A stretch of 64,000 nt of DNA from Galdieria sulphuraria. Lineage: Eukaryota; Rhodophyta; Bangiophyceae; Galdieriales; Galdieriaceae. The stretch spans positions 186,001-250,000 of the forward strand of contig NW_005178469.1 of the NCBI RefSeq assembly GCF_000341285.1, written 5' to 3'. Below are positions 48,334 through 61,512 of this stretch, piece by piece (the first letter of the stretch is position 1; each line of letters opens with the position of its first letter). A model generated the notes under the pieces. It was not told where the DNA came from and did no database searches. It was given only the letters and a program-made list of their open reading frames with translations. The position numbers were made by a program, and so were the translations under genes.

Positions 48334-48432
48334 TACACCGCAATACGATTTATGTAACAAATCATCAATGCATTCATGCAAATTTTATTTCGAAGATCAA
48401 CGATCCTTTCTACTGTTCGTTCAGCAACACAA

Positions 48433-50002
48433 CTACAAAGAACTAGTCTTCACTAGCTGAGCTAATCTACTTCCAAGATTTGCATCACATTGCGACCAGT
48501 AGTTTAACCAAATGCTACGAACTTCTGGGCTACACTTCCTCTCATTTAAGCGTTCAGCAACACGCTTAATAAACCTCTCCTGTCTGGCAGGATCCCACGA
48601 ACGGAACCGGTCGCCAGGTTGTTTAAAGTTATTTTCCTTCAGAATACAACCCTTCGTACGAGAACCTGAGATTGTCGCTTTTGGAAAGTGATAGTTTGCA
48701 ACAGTCTTCACACGATCATAGGTTGAAGGAAGATAGTTAATCTCACTTTGCCTGTGCATAAAGTTCATAAAGCCATCATGATGATTATTATGATAGGAAC
48801 ACTTGGGTGAGTTGATAGGAAGCATCAAATAGTTGGGTCCTAAACGATGTCTTTGAGTATCTGAATATGAGAACATACGAGTCTGCAGCATCTTGTCATC
48901 GGAAGCATATATACCAGGCACCATTACTCCTGGACAGAAAGCAATCTGTTCACTCTCTAAGAAAAAGTTATCCACATTCTTATTCAAGATAAGACGACCG
49001 ACAGGTCTCTTTGGAAACATATCTTCAGGCCAAATCTTAGTATCATCTAAAGGATCGAAATCATAGTCATTTTCTGCAGCTGGATCCATAGTCTGAATAC
49101 ACAACGTATATTCGGGATAATCACCAGCATCTATGGATTCTATCAAATCATGTGTTGCATGTGAAAAGTCCTTTCCTCCTACTATTTCTGCTTCATCATC
49201 AAGTAAGCTTTGTTCCCCAAGCTTAGGTACCCAATGGAACTTCACATATGTGTCTTTCCCTTCTTTATTGATCAACCTAAATGTATTGACACCAGAGCCT
49301 ATCATAGTTCGATAATTCTTTTGGAGAACATCAGAAAACTCAACACATAAGGAGCTAACTTACTTTAGGGATTCCAACATCATCCAGGTGAAATGTTAGC
49401 ACATGACAAGACTCCGGATGGTGAGAGAGGAAGTCAAAAATACGCCACCATTCTTGTCTTTCAGTGCGAGGATTGGGTTTGAAAGCATGAATAAGGTCTG
49501 GGAACTTTATGCCGTCTCTGATAAAGAACACAGGGAAATTGTTCCCAACAAGGTCCCAGTTTCCTATACTTGTATTCAACACTCTGTATCTCATATACGA
49601 GATGAACCTACCTTCTCTAGTGTAAAATTTAGTGGCAAAGCCTCTTGGGTCTCTTAGAGTCTCTGGGGAGTGTCTTGAGTGAGTAACAGTAGAGAAACGA
49701 ACAGCCACTGGAGTCCTCACCCCAACTGCACGGAACAAGTCCGCACAGGTGAGGTCAGTAATATCATCCGTCACTTCAAAGTATCCTTTGGATACTATCC
49801 CTCGTGCGTGAACAACTCTTTCTGGAATCCTTTCACGGTCAAATTGTGCCAACTTCTCGATGAAATGATAGTCTTCCAAAAGAACAGGACCTCTGGGACC
49901 CACTGTCAGCGACTCCTGGTTATTATACACTGGAGCTCCATTGTTTGTAGTAAGATAGGGTGAGTCAAAGGTTTCCCTGGGTCTATAACGAGTAGGATCC
50001 AT
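48433..50002 (-). CDS. CAT: Catalase (haem), small-subunit type
   Basis: Breaks down hydrogen peroxide. Key residues: the distal His in [11 protein letters not shown], Asn in [29 protein letters not shown], and the haem-ligand Tyr in [17 protein letters not shown]. Three exons. Intron 49564-49611 (48 bases) interrupts KFYTREG|NWDL; it has no stop and is a multiple of three, so it reads through as an insertion if retained. The second intron lies near 49319-49366 after VGIPK. About 490 aa ending KTSSL; SSL is a weak peroxisome-signal variant. ATG 50002 starts [12 protein letters not shown]; the frame upstream has no better start. It likely consumes the peroxide made by the glycolate oxidase at 23 kb. 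Confidence 0.93.
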
Positions 50003-50351
50003 AGCAACCAATGAAAACGAGGAAATCAAGAAAAACTGAATTCGAGAAATTCATGTTTTTGGCCTCCTGAAAAGTTTACAAATAAGTGTCTCGTAGACAA
50101 ACTATTTCAAATGAAGCTCCAGAAAGATGCCCTCGTGACATTTCTTCATTCGACACTTTTTCTATCCTTGTCTTTGGTTATTCAAAAGGTAATATTTTCT
50201 TCATCAGAGATGCTTCCATGGATTTTATGGAAGAGTTGGTTATGTGTAGCAAACTTCATATTGTCACAACTTTATATATTCGATTGTCCAGTTCATTACG
50301 AAATAACTTAAACTTTTCATTCATAGAAATAAACTTTTCTGAAAAGTAAGA

Positions 50352-50468
50352 ATGGTTCGTATTTTCAATAAACAACTTGTAGTTTTAAGTCTATCCATTC
50401 TCTTTCTTGTAATAATTTCCTATGAAATCGACCAATATGTGATGAAGTTACCATTCATTATTCAATAA
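50352..50468 (+). CDS. Possible 38-residue membrane micropeptide
   Basis: A short frame in the 495-base spacer between catalase and the ubiquitin protease: starts MVRIFNKQLVVLSLSILFLV and ends MKLPFIIQ, with one clear hydrophobic span and a basic start. It may instead be a chance frame in AT-rich leader sequence or an upstream ORF of the protease gene. Longer frames at 50086-50349 lack any recognisable feature. Confidence 0.25.
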   Translation: MVRIFNKQLVVLSLSILFLVIISYEIDQYVMKLPFIIQ

Positions 50469-50497
50469 GCAAATTTTGGGCGTTGAGTCGGTGTTAT

Positions 50498-53400
50498 ATG
50501 TTGGACCCCAGCGAAGAAGCAGCAGCTGTGAGAGCTGCAGCAGAAGAAAGCGTATATAGGGGACCTATTAAAGGAACAAAATGGTACCTTGTTAGTTCGA
50601 AATGGTACCGGCATTGGTGTATGTATACAGAAACAACGGATTTAGTGTCCACATCCCCCACTCGTTTTAGAACTGGTTTGCATACTTTCAAGTGCGATGT
50701 ATCGGACGACTCGGATGATGAAAGCCAGTCGTTTTCGTCGTACAAGAAGACTCAACGTCCTGGTCCTATCGACAATGCTTACCTCGTGAAAAGTATAGAG
50801 GAAGTCGATCAATCCTCGGAACAAGTCGAGTTAAAGCCAAATTTGCTAGAACAGGTTGATTTTGTTTTAGTTCCTAAAGCTGTTTGGGAGCTTTTATTTT
50901 CCTGGTATGGTGGAGGACCAGAAATATCACGTCCAGTGGTTTTAGGCCCTTCCGGCGAGTGCTTCGTGGAGATTTATCCTGTCGAACTTAATATCTCATT
51001 TATTTGTCCATCGAAGACTGTTGAGACAACAATTCATCTCAGCAAAACAACCAAGATAAAGGAGCTGAAGAACAAGGTTTTACTTAAGCTGAATATCAAT
51101 AACGTCACTGTTTCGGACTTGGAGGTTTGGAATATGTTGGATGATGTTCCTCCTGTTCTTTTAGATAATGATGAGGAGACTGTTGCAGAAGCTGTGCTTG
51201 TATCTGGTCAAAAAGTCCAAATACGAGTCAATCCTCAGAATTCAAATTCTCACTTTTCAGACTTGAAGCAAGAAACTCATCTTGACGATGACAATACTTC
51301 ATGTAGCCAAGGGAAGTTGACCAACACAAACACGACTAATAAAACTGTTATTCGTAGTGTGAAAAGGGCACTATTGAAGGAAAAGATTGCATCCAATGGA
51401 GAAAGTGAACATACTAGCTGTATGAAGGATATTTCTAGTCACCGTCTATTTTTCTTGCCACCAATGAACTCCAGTGCATTTAAAAAAGCTGGCCTATGTG
51501 GTTTAGTGAATCTTGGGAATACTTGTTTTATGAATGCTGCATTGCAGTGCCTTAGCAATGCAGCAAAATTGACAGAATATTTCTTATCAGAGAAATACAA
51601 GTCGGACATAAACAAACGAAATCCTTTAGGAATGAAAGGTGTCTTGGCCGAAGAATATTTTAGACTGCTTTCTCATATTTGGAGTGGAAACGAGAGCAGT
51701 TTTGCTCCACGGCAGCTCAAGTTTCAAATTGCTCTTCATGCTCCTCAATTCACGGGATATCAACAACAAGACTCGCAAGAATTGATGGCATTTCTACTTG
51801 ATGGGCTTCATGAGGTAATGTTGTTTACATTACTGTGCGACTGTTTCAAATATTTAGTTTGAAATAGGACTTGAACAGGATCAGAAACAAGCCGTATATT
51901 GAAGTCATTGAGGGTGGTGACAGACCTGATGATGAAGTGGCTTCTATTGCTTGGAAGCAACATTTGCAGCGAAATAATTCTATCGTTGTGGACCTCTTTC
52001 AAGGACAATACAAGTCAACTGTTATCTGTCCGGACTGTGGAAAAGTTAGTGTTACATTTGACCCATTTATGTATCTGTCATTGCCTGTTCCAAGCAAGAG
52101 TGAAAGAATGATAGAAATTCTTGTATTTCTCCGAAGAGCTGAACGGGACAAACTTTATTGTCACGAATTTCAGTCACGTCCTGTTAGATATGCCATAAGA
52201 GTTAATAGGAAAGGGAGAATCGGTGAAGTTCGTGATAGAGTTTCAGGTAAGGAAAAATTCCTATACTCGATGAAGATTTATCAAAATTTTTCCTAGCATT
52301 GACAGGGGTTCCAAGTAGCCGCCTTATTTGTGCGATACTCTTTCTAAACCGATTCTATCAAGTGCCCGTCCCAGACTGGAATCGAGTAGACGAGATTATA
52401 AATTTAGCTGGCCAAGAAAGATTTGTCATTTACGAAGTTGAATATGATTGGATATCAGGAAGAAAGCTGCAACATGGTGGAGTGGATACTGGAAGAGTAA
52501 GTATATCATATTCCCGTTTCCGTTATGTTGTATTTATTGTTATTATAGAGTTCCAGTATAAAGGAAAAAGAAATTCTACTTAAGATAGTTCACACGGAAA
52601 AGAATAGCGACCGTGTTATAGCAGTCCCTACACTTTTTACCTTAAACAGGTATGAACTTACTGGAAACCGAGTTCTTAAGGAGATCATGTTTGTCTGTCG
52701 TCGCTTTTTTGATTATGACAAGTTTCTGGAGCTTGGGAAGATTGGTAAAGAAGAAGGTGACGATCAAGAATGGAATGGGCAAGTACTTGAGCATGACTTG
52801 CACAGCGAGGAAGCAGTAGAGCTACCAGTTGCCGATGACTCTGCGACTGCATCGCACTTAGTCGTTCCTGGCAATAGTAGAATTGGGAGAAAACGCAAAT
52901 CTCGTTCAAAGTTCCCTTTTGAAGCGAAAATATCCTTTGAGAGAACTCAAGGTTCAGGTCATACCTTTGATAGCATTGTTATCGACTGCGACTCAACTCA
53001 TATCATTGACCTCCCAGACTGTTCAACGGTATATATCCATATTTCTCTCTTTCTTCATGAATAACGTTTGTTTCTAGGCAACAGTTGTAGTGGAATGGAC
53101 CCTTGAAGGTATCTGCAAACAACTATTTGATATGGAAGAAGCAAGTTTTCGAGCCTATGTTCTGGATCATTCCATATCACAAAGCACACAAGAGAATTCA
53201 GATGCGTATCCTACTATTGAAGATTGTCTTCGCAGATGGAGTGAAAAGGAAATTCTGTCTCAAGACAATGCCTGGTTCTGTCCAGTGTGCAAAGATCATA
53301 AACAAGCAAGTAAACATCTACAGTTATGGAGCACTCCCGAAATTCTAATCATTCATTTGAAACGCTTTTCGTATTCCATTTGGAGTAGGACCAAAGTAGA

Positions 53401-53770
53401 AACTTTTGTAAAGTATCCATTGAATGGACTCAACTTGGCGCCATATATAGTGGGTAAGGGAGATATAGGCGCACCACAGCCTCTTTATGACCTCTATGCA
53501 GTTTGTAACCATTTTGGTGGTTTGGGAGGAGGTCATTATACTGCATACTCTGTTAGTCCTTGGAAAGTCTCTGATGATGAGAGTGACCCGTACTTTGAGA
53601 GTAACGATGGCTATCTAAATGGTTCTTGGTATAATTTTGACGACTCTTCTGTGCTCAAAATGGCAAATTCAAGCCAAGCAGTTTCCGATAGCGCCTATGT
53701 TTTGTTTTATCGACGCCGAAAGTACGGAGGAAGTCAAAAGAGCGGAAATATGTCCAGCAGCAAGAAGTAA
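50498..53770 (+). CDS. Ubiquitin carboxyl-terminal hydrolase, USP4/11/15 type
   Basis: Cysteine protease that removes ubiquitin. The N-terminal DUSP domain shows GTKWYLVSSKWYRHWCMY and VDFVLVPKAVWELLFSWYGGGP; a ubiquitin-like domain follows (TIHLSKTTKIKELKNKVLLKLN). The catalytic Cys box is GLVNLGNTCFMNAALQCLSN; QQQDSQELMAFLLDGLHE is the QQD box; the His box is HFGGLGGGHYTAYS with the final Asn/Asp region WYNFDDSSV. Zinc-ligand pairs CPDCG and CPVCK flank a long insertion within the catalytic domain, as in the USP4/11/15 group. Introns near 51815-51867, 52244-52295, 52496-52551, 52602-52649 and 53028-53077. About 1,000 aa. ATG 50498 chosen. Confidence 0.92.
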
Positions 53771-53818
53771 ACATAGTTTTGTTGAGGATATGCAAACAGC
53801 AAAGGTTGGTCTTACATC

Positions 53819-56168
<2,350 letters not shown>

Positions 56169-56341
56169 TTTAGTTGTATTTTCTTGTCATTACTTTTGTC
56201 AATAAAGCAAACTTTTTCGATGAGAGCAAGGATATCGAGATTGCTCTTCATTTTGTTTCTATTGGCTACAGTAGTAGTTGTAGAATGCTTTATATGATAG
56301 CTGGTGACCCTACTGTAGTAGTGCAGTGGTTGAGAACAGGA

Positions 56342-56431
56342 TCCGCTGTAGTCTATACATTGCAAGTGACTCAGTGGTTAGGATGCCTGGTTTTCACCCA
56401 GGAGACCCGGGATCAAGCCCCGGCAGCGGAA
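56342..56431 (+). tRNA. trnE-UUC: tRNA-Glu(UUC), D-loop interrupted
   Basis: The acceptor stem TCCGCTG/CAGCGGA pairs perfectly over 7 bp, the anticodon stem CCTGG/CCAGG encloses loop TTTTCAC with anticodon TTC, and the T stem is CCGGG/CCCGG. The gene is about 90 bases instead of 72-73. The extra 17-18 bases (about 56356-56373, TACATTGCAAGTGACTCA) sit in the D-loop between GTCTA and GTGGTTAGGAT, the two halves of a normal Glu D-arm. This is where Cyanidioschyzon tRNA genes are known to carry extra introns. The T-loop is ATCAAGC instead of the usual TTCAANN. A 7-T Pol III terminator follows. Confidence 0.88.
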
Positions 56432-56448
56432 ATTGTGGATTCTCTTCA

Positions 56449-56455
56449 TTTTTTT
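56449..56455 (+). terminator. RNA polymerase III terminator of tRNA-Glu
   Basis: Seven T residues begin 18 bases after the tRNA 3' end, the usual Pol III stop signal. Confidence 0.75.
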
Positions 56456-57160
56456 CAGCCAACAACAAGTGTAGAATGCATGATTCTTAGCAGACCCTGT
56501 ATTTTTTAGCTACTTTTGGTGCTATTTTTTAAACTTTTAAATAGATATTCTTTGTTATCAGAAGCGCTGGAAAATCTCTAACTTAACTTTGAAGGCTTTG
56601 ATGGAAAGATTGTTTTTTGGAAACCGCTCGTTCATTGCATTGTAAACCCTCTCGGTTATATTGACTTACGATTAGCTACAAAAAAGCAATGAAACAAATT
56701 TTCAAGCAAGTATAGTATATTGCAAATATATGTTTTCGCTAGACAGTAAATGACTCTTTCTGAAAGTACTCTCGAGAAGAAAGGTCAGTATGTCCGTTTA
56801 TTCTTGTCACGAATGTTAAAGTAGAAAGTGGGCATTCACAATACATCAACTATAGTGAAAACTGCTGTATTGCAACTTTGTATAAACGCCAGAGCCATTA
56901 TCAAACGCACGAGTACAATGCTGCTGTGACCAACCTAATATCGTATAGTGTTTCTAAATAGAAGGCCACTAAGTGAGTTTCAAATTGCGGTCCTGGCCTA
57001 CTTGTTATTGCTGTACAGTTTTGAGTCTCCGAGTTGTACAATTCTGTTTCCAAATCTGCTCAACACTATTCCGAGTTGTATAGGATATACAATAGCCAAA
57101 GAATATCCAACAACAGTTGCTGCCACATAAACATCTCCGAATTTTATTTTTCATTTGTCA
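56456..57160. other. Intergenic
   Basis: About 700 bases between the tRNA and the SAP gene. Short hydrophobic frames near 56948-57130 are not supported as genes. The last part should hold the SAP-gene promoter. Confidence 0.45.
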
Positions 57161-57685
57161 ATGGAACCTTCAAAATTGAAAGTGGAAGAGCTTCGAAAGG
57201 AACTGCGAAGCCGCAACCTAGACACTACTGGCTTAAAACAAGCTTTGGTAGAACGTTTAGAGAAGGCCCTTACAGAGGAGAGAAAGCGTGATAATGTTCG
57301 AGCCGCACAGCCAGACACTTCTTCGGAAGTGAATGAGCCTCACAAACAAAGAGAGCTTGAAATAAACAGTGGGGTTGTGGATAATTCTATAGGTAGACTT
57401 CCAACGGACGAGGAGTTGACAGCACTAGAAGAGAAACGAAGAAAACGTGCAGAACGTTTTGGTGTGCCTTACGTACCTAGCAAGGAGTTTCTGGAGCATA
57501 AAAAGTTGTCAAGAGCTCGTCGTTTTGGAGAGGAACTTGTAGAACCTGAGGACTCTAGCAAGATTGAAGAGAAGAAACGGAAGCGAGCGGAAAGATTTGG
57601 TCTCTCTTCTCAAGCTGTACCGGACAAACTAAGCAAGCAAGTGACTCAAATCAATCAAACTTTGCAGACGGTAGGCACACTTTGA
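57161..57685 (+). CDS. SAP-domain mRNA export protein, SARNP/Tho1-like
   Basis: Single exon, 174 aa. The SAP domain, KLKVEELRKELRSRNLDTTG and KQALVERLEKAL (residues 3-40), binds nucleic acid. The rest carries the Tho1/MOS11/SARNP signature in repeats: KRAERFGVPY, RARRFGEEL and KRAERFGLSS. These proteins bind UAP56/Sub2 in the TREX complex that couples transcription to mRNA export. ATG 57161 is the first codon in frame after a stop; a TTG two codons upstream was rejected. Confidence 0.88.
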   Translation: MEPSKLKVEELRKELRSRNLDTTGLKQALVERLEKALTEERKRDNVRAAQPDTSSEVNEPHKQRELEINSGVVDNSIGRLPTDEELTALEEKRRKRAERFGVPYVPSKEFLEHKKLSRARRFGEELVEPEDSSKIEEKKRKRAERFGLSSQAVPDKLSKQVTQINQTLQTVGTL

Positions 57686-57911
57686 TTTTCTCAAAGTCGT
57701 TTATTCATATTGTGACTGAAAGGCCAAAAATTCTCAAAAGCATATCTTATGAACGAACAGTTGTTTTTTATTGTTCATGCTTCTAAATAATACTGTGGTG
57801 GTAGCGCTCGAGTAGAAGGCGGAGTTACTCTAGTAGGGTATACAAGATTGGGGCAGTTTATTCAAATTCTAATCAACTACGTCACTATCCAAAAGGAAAG
57901 TGAAAAAATAT

Positions 57912-59351
57912 CTAATATAGAATTCTTGTTCGCAAACTCGGTTTTAGTGATGCTATGGCCTCTTTAACTTCTTCTGAAGTTTCTTTGTCCACATCAACAA
58001 TAAGATAACCTATGTCAGCTGTCGTACCCAGTACTTGTGCTTTCACATTAGTATCTCTTGATGCAAATATATTATTAATATCCTAAAGACCAGACACATT
58101 TTGTTTAAAACTGCTCTTTCTGTTCTATTAAGTTCCTTACCCTCAAGACTCCTGGTACGTTCCTATGAACGTTGAGAATCCGATGACTGGATGAGGTAAA
58201 TGGTACTTCGAGATTCGGGAAATTCACAGCATTCACAGTAGAGCCACTTCTAACAAGTTTTATCAACGCGGTTGCAACTTCTTCCCCAATCATTTGTTGT
58301 GCCTCTTCTGTAGAACCTCCAATGTGAGGAGTAAGAATTGTATTGGGACAATTCTGAAGTGGTGTTTCAAAACCGGAACCGTTGGCCTTGGGCTCTTTTG
58401 GATATACATCTATTGCAGCACCACCAAGATGACCCGACCTAAGAGAGTCCGCCAGTGCCTTCAGATCTACTACTGTGCCACGGGACGCATTCAAAAGATA
58501 AGCACCTTTCTTCATCAACTTGATTTGCTTCTCGCCAATCATGTTCTCCGTCTGAGGAGACTTGGGTACATGCAGTGTAACAAAGTCGGAATTCGAAAGC
58601 ACTTCTTCCAGTGATTTACAAGGTGTGCTATTTCCAAGAGGGAGTACTGGAATGATATCATAAAATATAACATTCATGCCCTGTGACTCTGCAAGAACAG
58701 AAAGTTGAGAGCCGATATGACCATAACCAACGATTCCTAAAGTTTTCCCACGAATTTCATGACAACCAACAGCCGACTTGAACCATTGACCTTCGTGACA
58801 ACCTTTTGAAACGTCAAATAGTTTTCTACTCAAACACACAATCTCTGCTATGATTAGTTCCGCTACTGACCGAGTATTTGCAAAAGGAGAATTGAACACT
58901 GGTATGCCCAAACGCTCCGCGGCTTCAAGGTCAACTTGATCAGTTCCAATGCAGAAACAGCCAATTGCTAGCAACTTGGAAGCGTTCTCCAAGACTCGCT
59001 TTGTAATTTTGGTCTTGCTGCGAATACCGATGACGTGCACGTCTTTAATTTTCTCCATCAATTCTTCCTCTGTAAGTGAAGTTTTCAAAAGCTCAACCTT
59101 ATTTCGTTTGAGCGTTATCCTTGAAACCAAAACCACGGTTTTACCTGAAATCCTTCCTTTTCAAATAACAATACACCTGTTTGATGAACATTTTCTAAAA
59201 GTAAAATTTTCACCGGATGTCTTGGAGGCGGAATACGCTCCAAGTGTTGAAGCTCCATTTCAGCATATTTGGGAGGAGAAGAACATATTGGAGACCTCGA
59301 TTGAGGAGAACTTCTCCCACTATTCATATTGTGATAATCCCAATCGGCCAT
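57912..59351 (-). CDS. SER3: D-3-phosphoglycerate dehydrogenase
   Basis: First step of the phosphorylated serine pathway. The N-terminal segment HPVKILLLENVHQTGVLLFEK, NAD-binding GKTLGIVGYGHIGSQLSVLA, catalytic Arg in LLNASRGTVVDL, Glu in AAIDVYPKEP and His in ILTPHIGGSTEEAQQMIG are all present. The C-terminal exon (about 58083-57912) has an ACT-type end, DTNVKAQVLG...IGYLIVDVDKE, likely serine-sensing. The type resembles yeast Ser3/Ser33 and E. coli SerA (HQTG start, single ACT) rather than plastid-plant enzymes. First exon is 59351 to about 59144; the intron there is about 45-50 bases. About 430 aa. Confidence 0.92.
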
Positions 59352-59602
59352 CGTCGGTAGAAGAGGAATTTTAAGGTAACAACATTTCAACCTTTCAATT
59401 CCTATTGGTGGATTTGGGACAATTTCGTCCTTCTGGAATAGCTCAAAGGGCTTCGAGAATCTAACGACTCTTTGTAAATTACATGGATAACAAGTATGTT
59501 TTTAGTTTTATATAGATAAGCAACCAACAAACAAATAATATGAACGAACAACAAACAAATGGAAGACTTTTCTTGAGGGCTAGTGGGTAACTGAAAAATG
59601 AC

Positions 59603-60742
59603 TTAGTCGTTCGGATGAATTACAACCTTGGTATAACCCTCAACTCGCTTATCGAATTTTTCGTATGCAACAGGTGCTTCATCCAACTTGATTTCATGTG
59701 AAACCACAAAGCTAGGTTTAGCTCTACCAGAAATAATCATATCTCGAAGGTATCTATTATATTTCTTTACGTTGCACTGACCTGTCCCCATAGTGAGACC
59801 CTTTTCGAAGAATTTGCCAAAGGGAAACATCAAGTGTCCCTTCTTGGCAGCTTCATCGGGTGCTCCTGGGTCAGAAGGAACGTAAAGTCCGGGAATACCA
59901 ACTCCACCGGTTGGCCGTACTACTCGTACTAGGGACTCTAATACAGCATTTGGCTTTTCCGTATTACCTCCCTTTTCAACAGCTTGATATCCAACTGCAT
60001 CAACTGCGCGATCGACTTCCTTGCCTTTGCGCCGACGAATAATCTGTTCGACTGCGTCTCCGTCATCGAAGTTGATAGGAATCGCTCCAATACCTTTGGC
60101 CTTATCCAAACGTTCCTTTATTCTGTCAACAACATATACTTCTGAAGCTCCTCGCAAGACTGCGCTATACGCTGCCATAAGTCCAACTGGACCACCACCA
60201 AAGACCACTATGCTCTCTCCAGGTTGGAAACCAGAGAGTGAAACACCATGCCAGCCTGTTGGAAAGATATCTGCCAACAAAACAAAATCACTTTCATGCT
60301 CTCTGCCAGGAGGTAACTTTAGAGCATTGAAATCTGCAAATGGCACACGAAGAAACTGTGCTTGGCCACCCATATATGGGCCCATCGCAACATATCCATA
60401 TGCTCCTCCTGCAAAACCTGGATTAACCTCCGTACAGAAAGCAGACTTTTGCTCCTCGCAGTTTTGACAATGACCACATCCTACGTTGAACGGCATAACT
60501 ATTCGATCTCCAACTTTAAGTCGTGAGACTCCAGCACCAACTTCTTGAATAACACCCATGTTCTCGTGACCAAAGACTATCCCGGGAGTTGCTGCCGTTC
60601 TTCCTTCATACATGTGTAAGTCTGATCCACATATTGCTGTGGAAGTAACTTTCACTATCACATCGTTGGGGTGTTGTATTTTGGGCTGCTGAACCTGCTT
60701 CACTGAAACCTTGAAAGGACCATCATAAACAACTGCCTTCAT
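59603..60742 (-). CDS. Zinc alcohol dehydrogenase, glutathione-independent formaldehyde dehydrogenase-like
   Basis: Single exon, 379 aa, bacterial-type medium-chain dehydrogenase. Zinc and fold motifs: TAICGSDLHMYEGRT, GHENMGVIQEVG, VMPFNVGCGHCQNCEEQKSAFC (structural zinc cysteines) and VVFGGGPVGLMAAYSAVLRG for NAD. The LKLPPGREHESDFVLLADIFPTGWHG block and PGLYVPSDPGAPDEAAK are typical of the glutathione-independent formaldehyde dehydrogenase (FdhA) group of Pseudomonas and other bacteria, most of which keep bound NAD. No transit peptide. The bacterial flavour and absence of introns suggest horizontal transfer, though some native genes here also lack introns. Confidence 0.9.
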   Translation of the reverse strand: MKAVVYDGPFKVSVKQVQQPKIQHPNDVIVKVTSTAICGSDLHMYEGRTAATPGIVFGHENMGVIQEVGAGVSRLKVGDRIVMPFNVGCGHCQNCEEQKSAFCTEVNPGFAGGAYGYVAMGPYMGGQAQFLRVPFADFNALKLPPGREHESDFVLLADIFPTGWHGVSLSGFQPGESIVVFGGGPVGLMAAYSAVLRGASEVYVVDRIKERLDKAKGIGAIPINFDDGDAVEQIIRRRKGKEVDRAVDAVGYQAVEKGGNTEKPNAVLESLVRVVRPTGGVGIPGLYVPSDPGAPDEAAKKGHLMFPFGKFFEKGLTMGTGQCNVKKYNRYLRDMIISGRAKPSFVVSHEIKLDEAPVAYEKFDKRVEGYTKVVIHPND

Positions 60743-61441
60743 GCTTGCTAACGTTTCTCAAATCTCCAATCAACAGAAAAAAAACAAACGCTCCTTTAAG
60801 AAGAAACTTGCCATCCTTTTCTTCTTTGATGACATTTCTACGCAATCTTTCGGATCGGAGAAAATCCTACAGGATCTAATGGCATTGGTGAATTTCTTGT
60901 CATTTGTGTCATATTGTTTGTATCTATTCGAAACAGTTTTGTAAGTTGCAAAGAGACGTTCGAGGTGATTTGTGTTTAAGAAATTCAAAGTGATAAGAAG
61001 CCAGTTGTTACTATCTTGAGATTCAGTTACATTCAGAAGGACGGAGCTGCCATTTTCGAGTGCAGTGTCTGGCAGATTCGAAATGGCCTGCTTGTTTCAC
61101 TTTCTTTGGTGTGATCATTGAGCCTACTTCCTGTTTGGAAGCGTTTGAAGCATGGTAACTGTCAAAATATAAGTTGGAGCCCACTAGTTAAGCTCTCGTT
61201 TTATTCATATCGTTTGTCTGTGCAAATACTATTGATATCACCTTTATTAGAAGTGAGGTTTAATAGACTGGCCTGAAAACAAATAAAAGGCATAAAATGT
61301 ATCTCCTAGTCTCACGAAGAAGGGATTTCAAGTATTATAACCAAAGACGTCGTTAGTTGATGTGGATTTTAAATCTCAATTCTTCGTTGCTCTCTAGCCC
61401 GCCCCATTTATTCCGTTAAAAAGTTGGTAGCCCTCCCTTTC
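60743..61441. other. Intergenic between divergent genes
   Basis: Nearly 700 bases. No gene, tRNA or tandem array seen. Short frames at 60741-60988 on both strands are composition artefacts of A/T-rich DNA. Confidence 0.45.
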
Positions 61442-61498
61442 AAACCCTTAGGGTTCTTCCAATTGAGCACTTTTAGGGTTTATTAGGGTTTTGACCCT
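61442..61498 (+). promoter_or_regulatory. Telomere-like repeat cluster (telobox) upstream of TRF-like gene
   Basis: Within 57 bases, ending 15 bases before the start codon, there are AAACCCT (61442-61448), AGGGTT (61450-61455), AGGGTTT (61475-61481 and 61485-61491, 10 bases apart) and ACCCT. Together they form one inverted and two direct copies. These match the plant telobox AAACCCTA and TTTAGGG-type telomere sequence. Confidence 0.75.
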
Positions 61499-61512
61499 CA
61501 CATTTCCTGTAG

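Noticed and set aside
56255-56341. Hairpin-like CTACTGTAGTAG and GTGGTTGAGAACAGGAT just before tRNA-Glu, resembling part of a second tRNA
   Set aside because: No acceptor stem, anticodon arm or T-arm could be paired around it.
57155-57160. TTG start of the SAP gene, two codons before ATG 57161
   Set aside because: Alternative starts are not normal in nuclear genes; ATG 57161 gives the expected N-terminus.
60021-60467. Long plus-strand frame opposite the formaldehyde-dehydrogenase-like gene
   Set aside because: Antisense shadow; Pro/Ser-rich, no domain.
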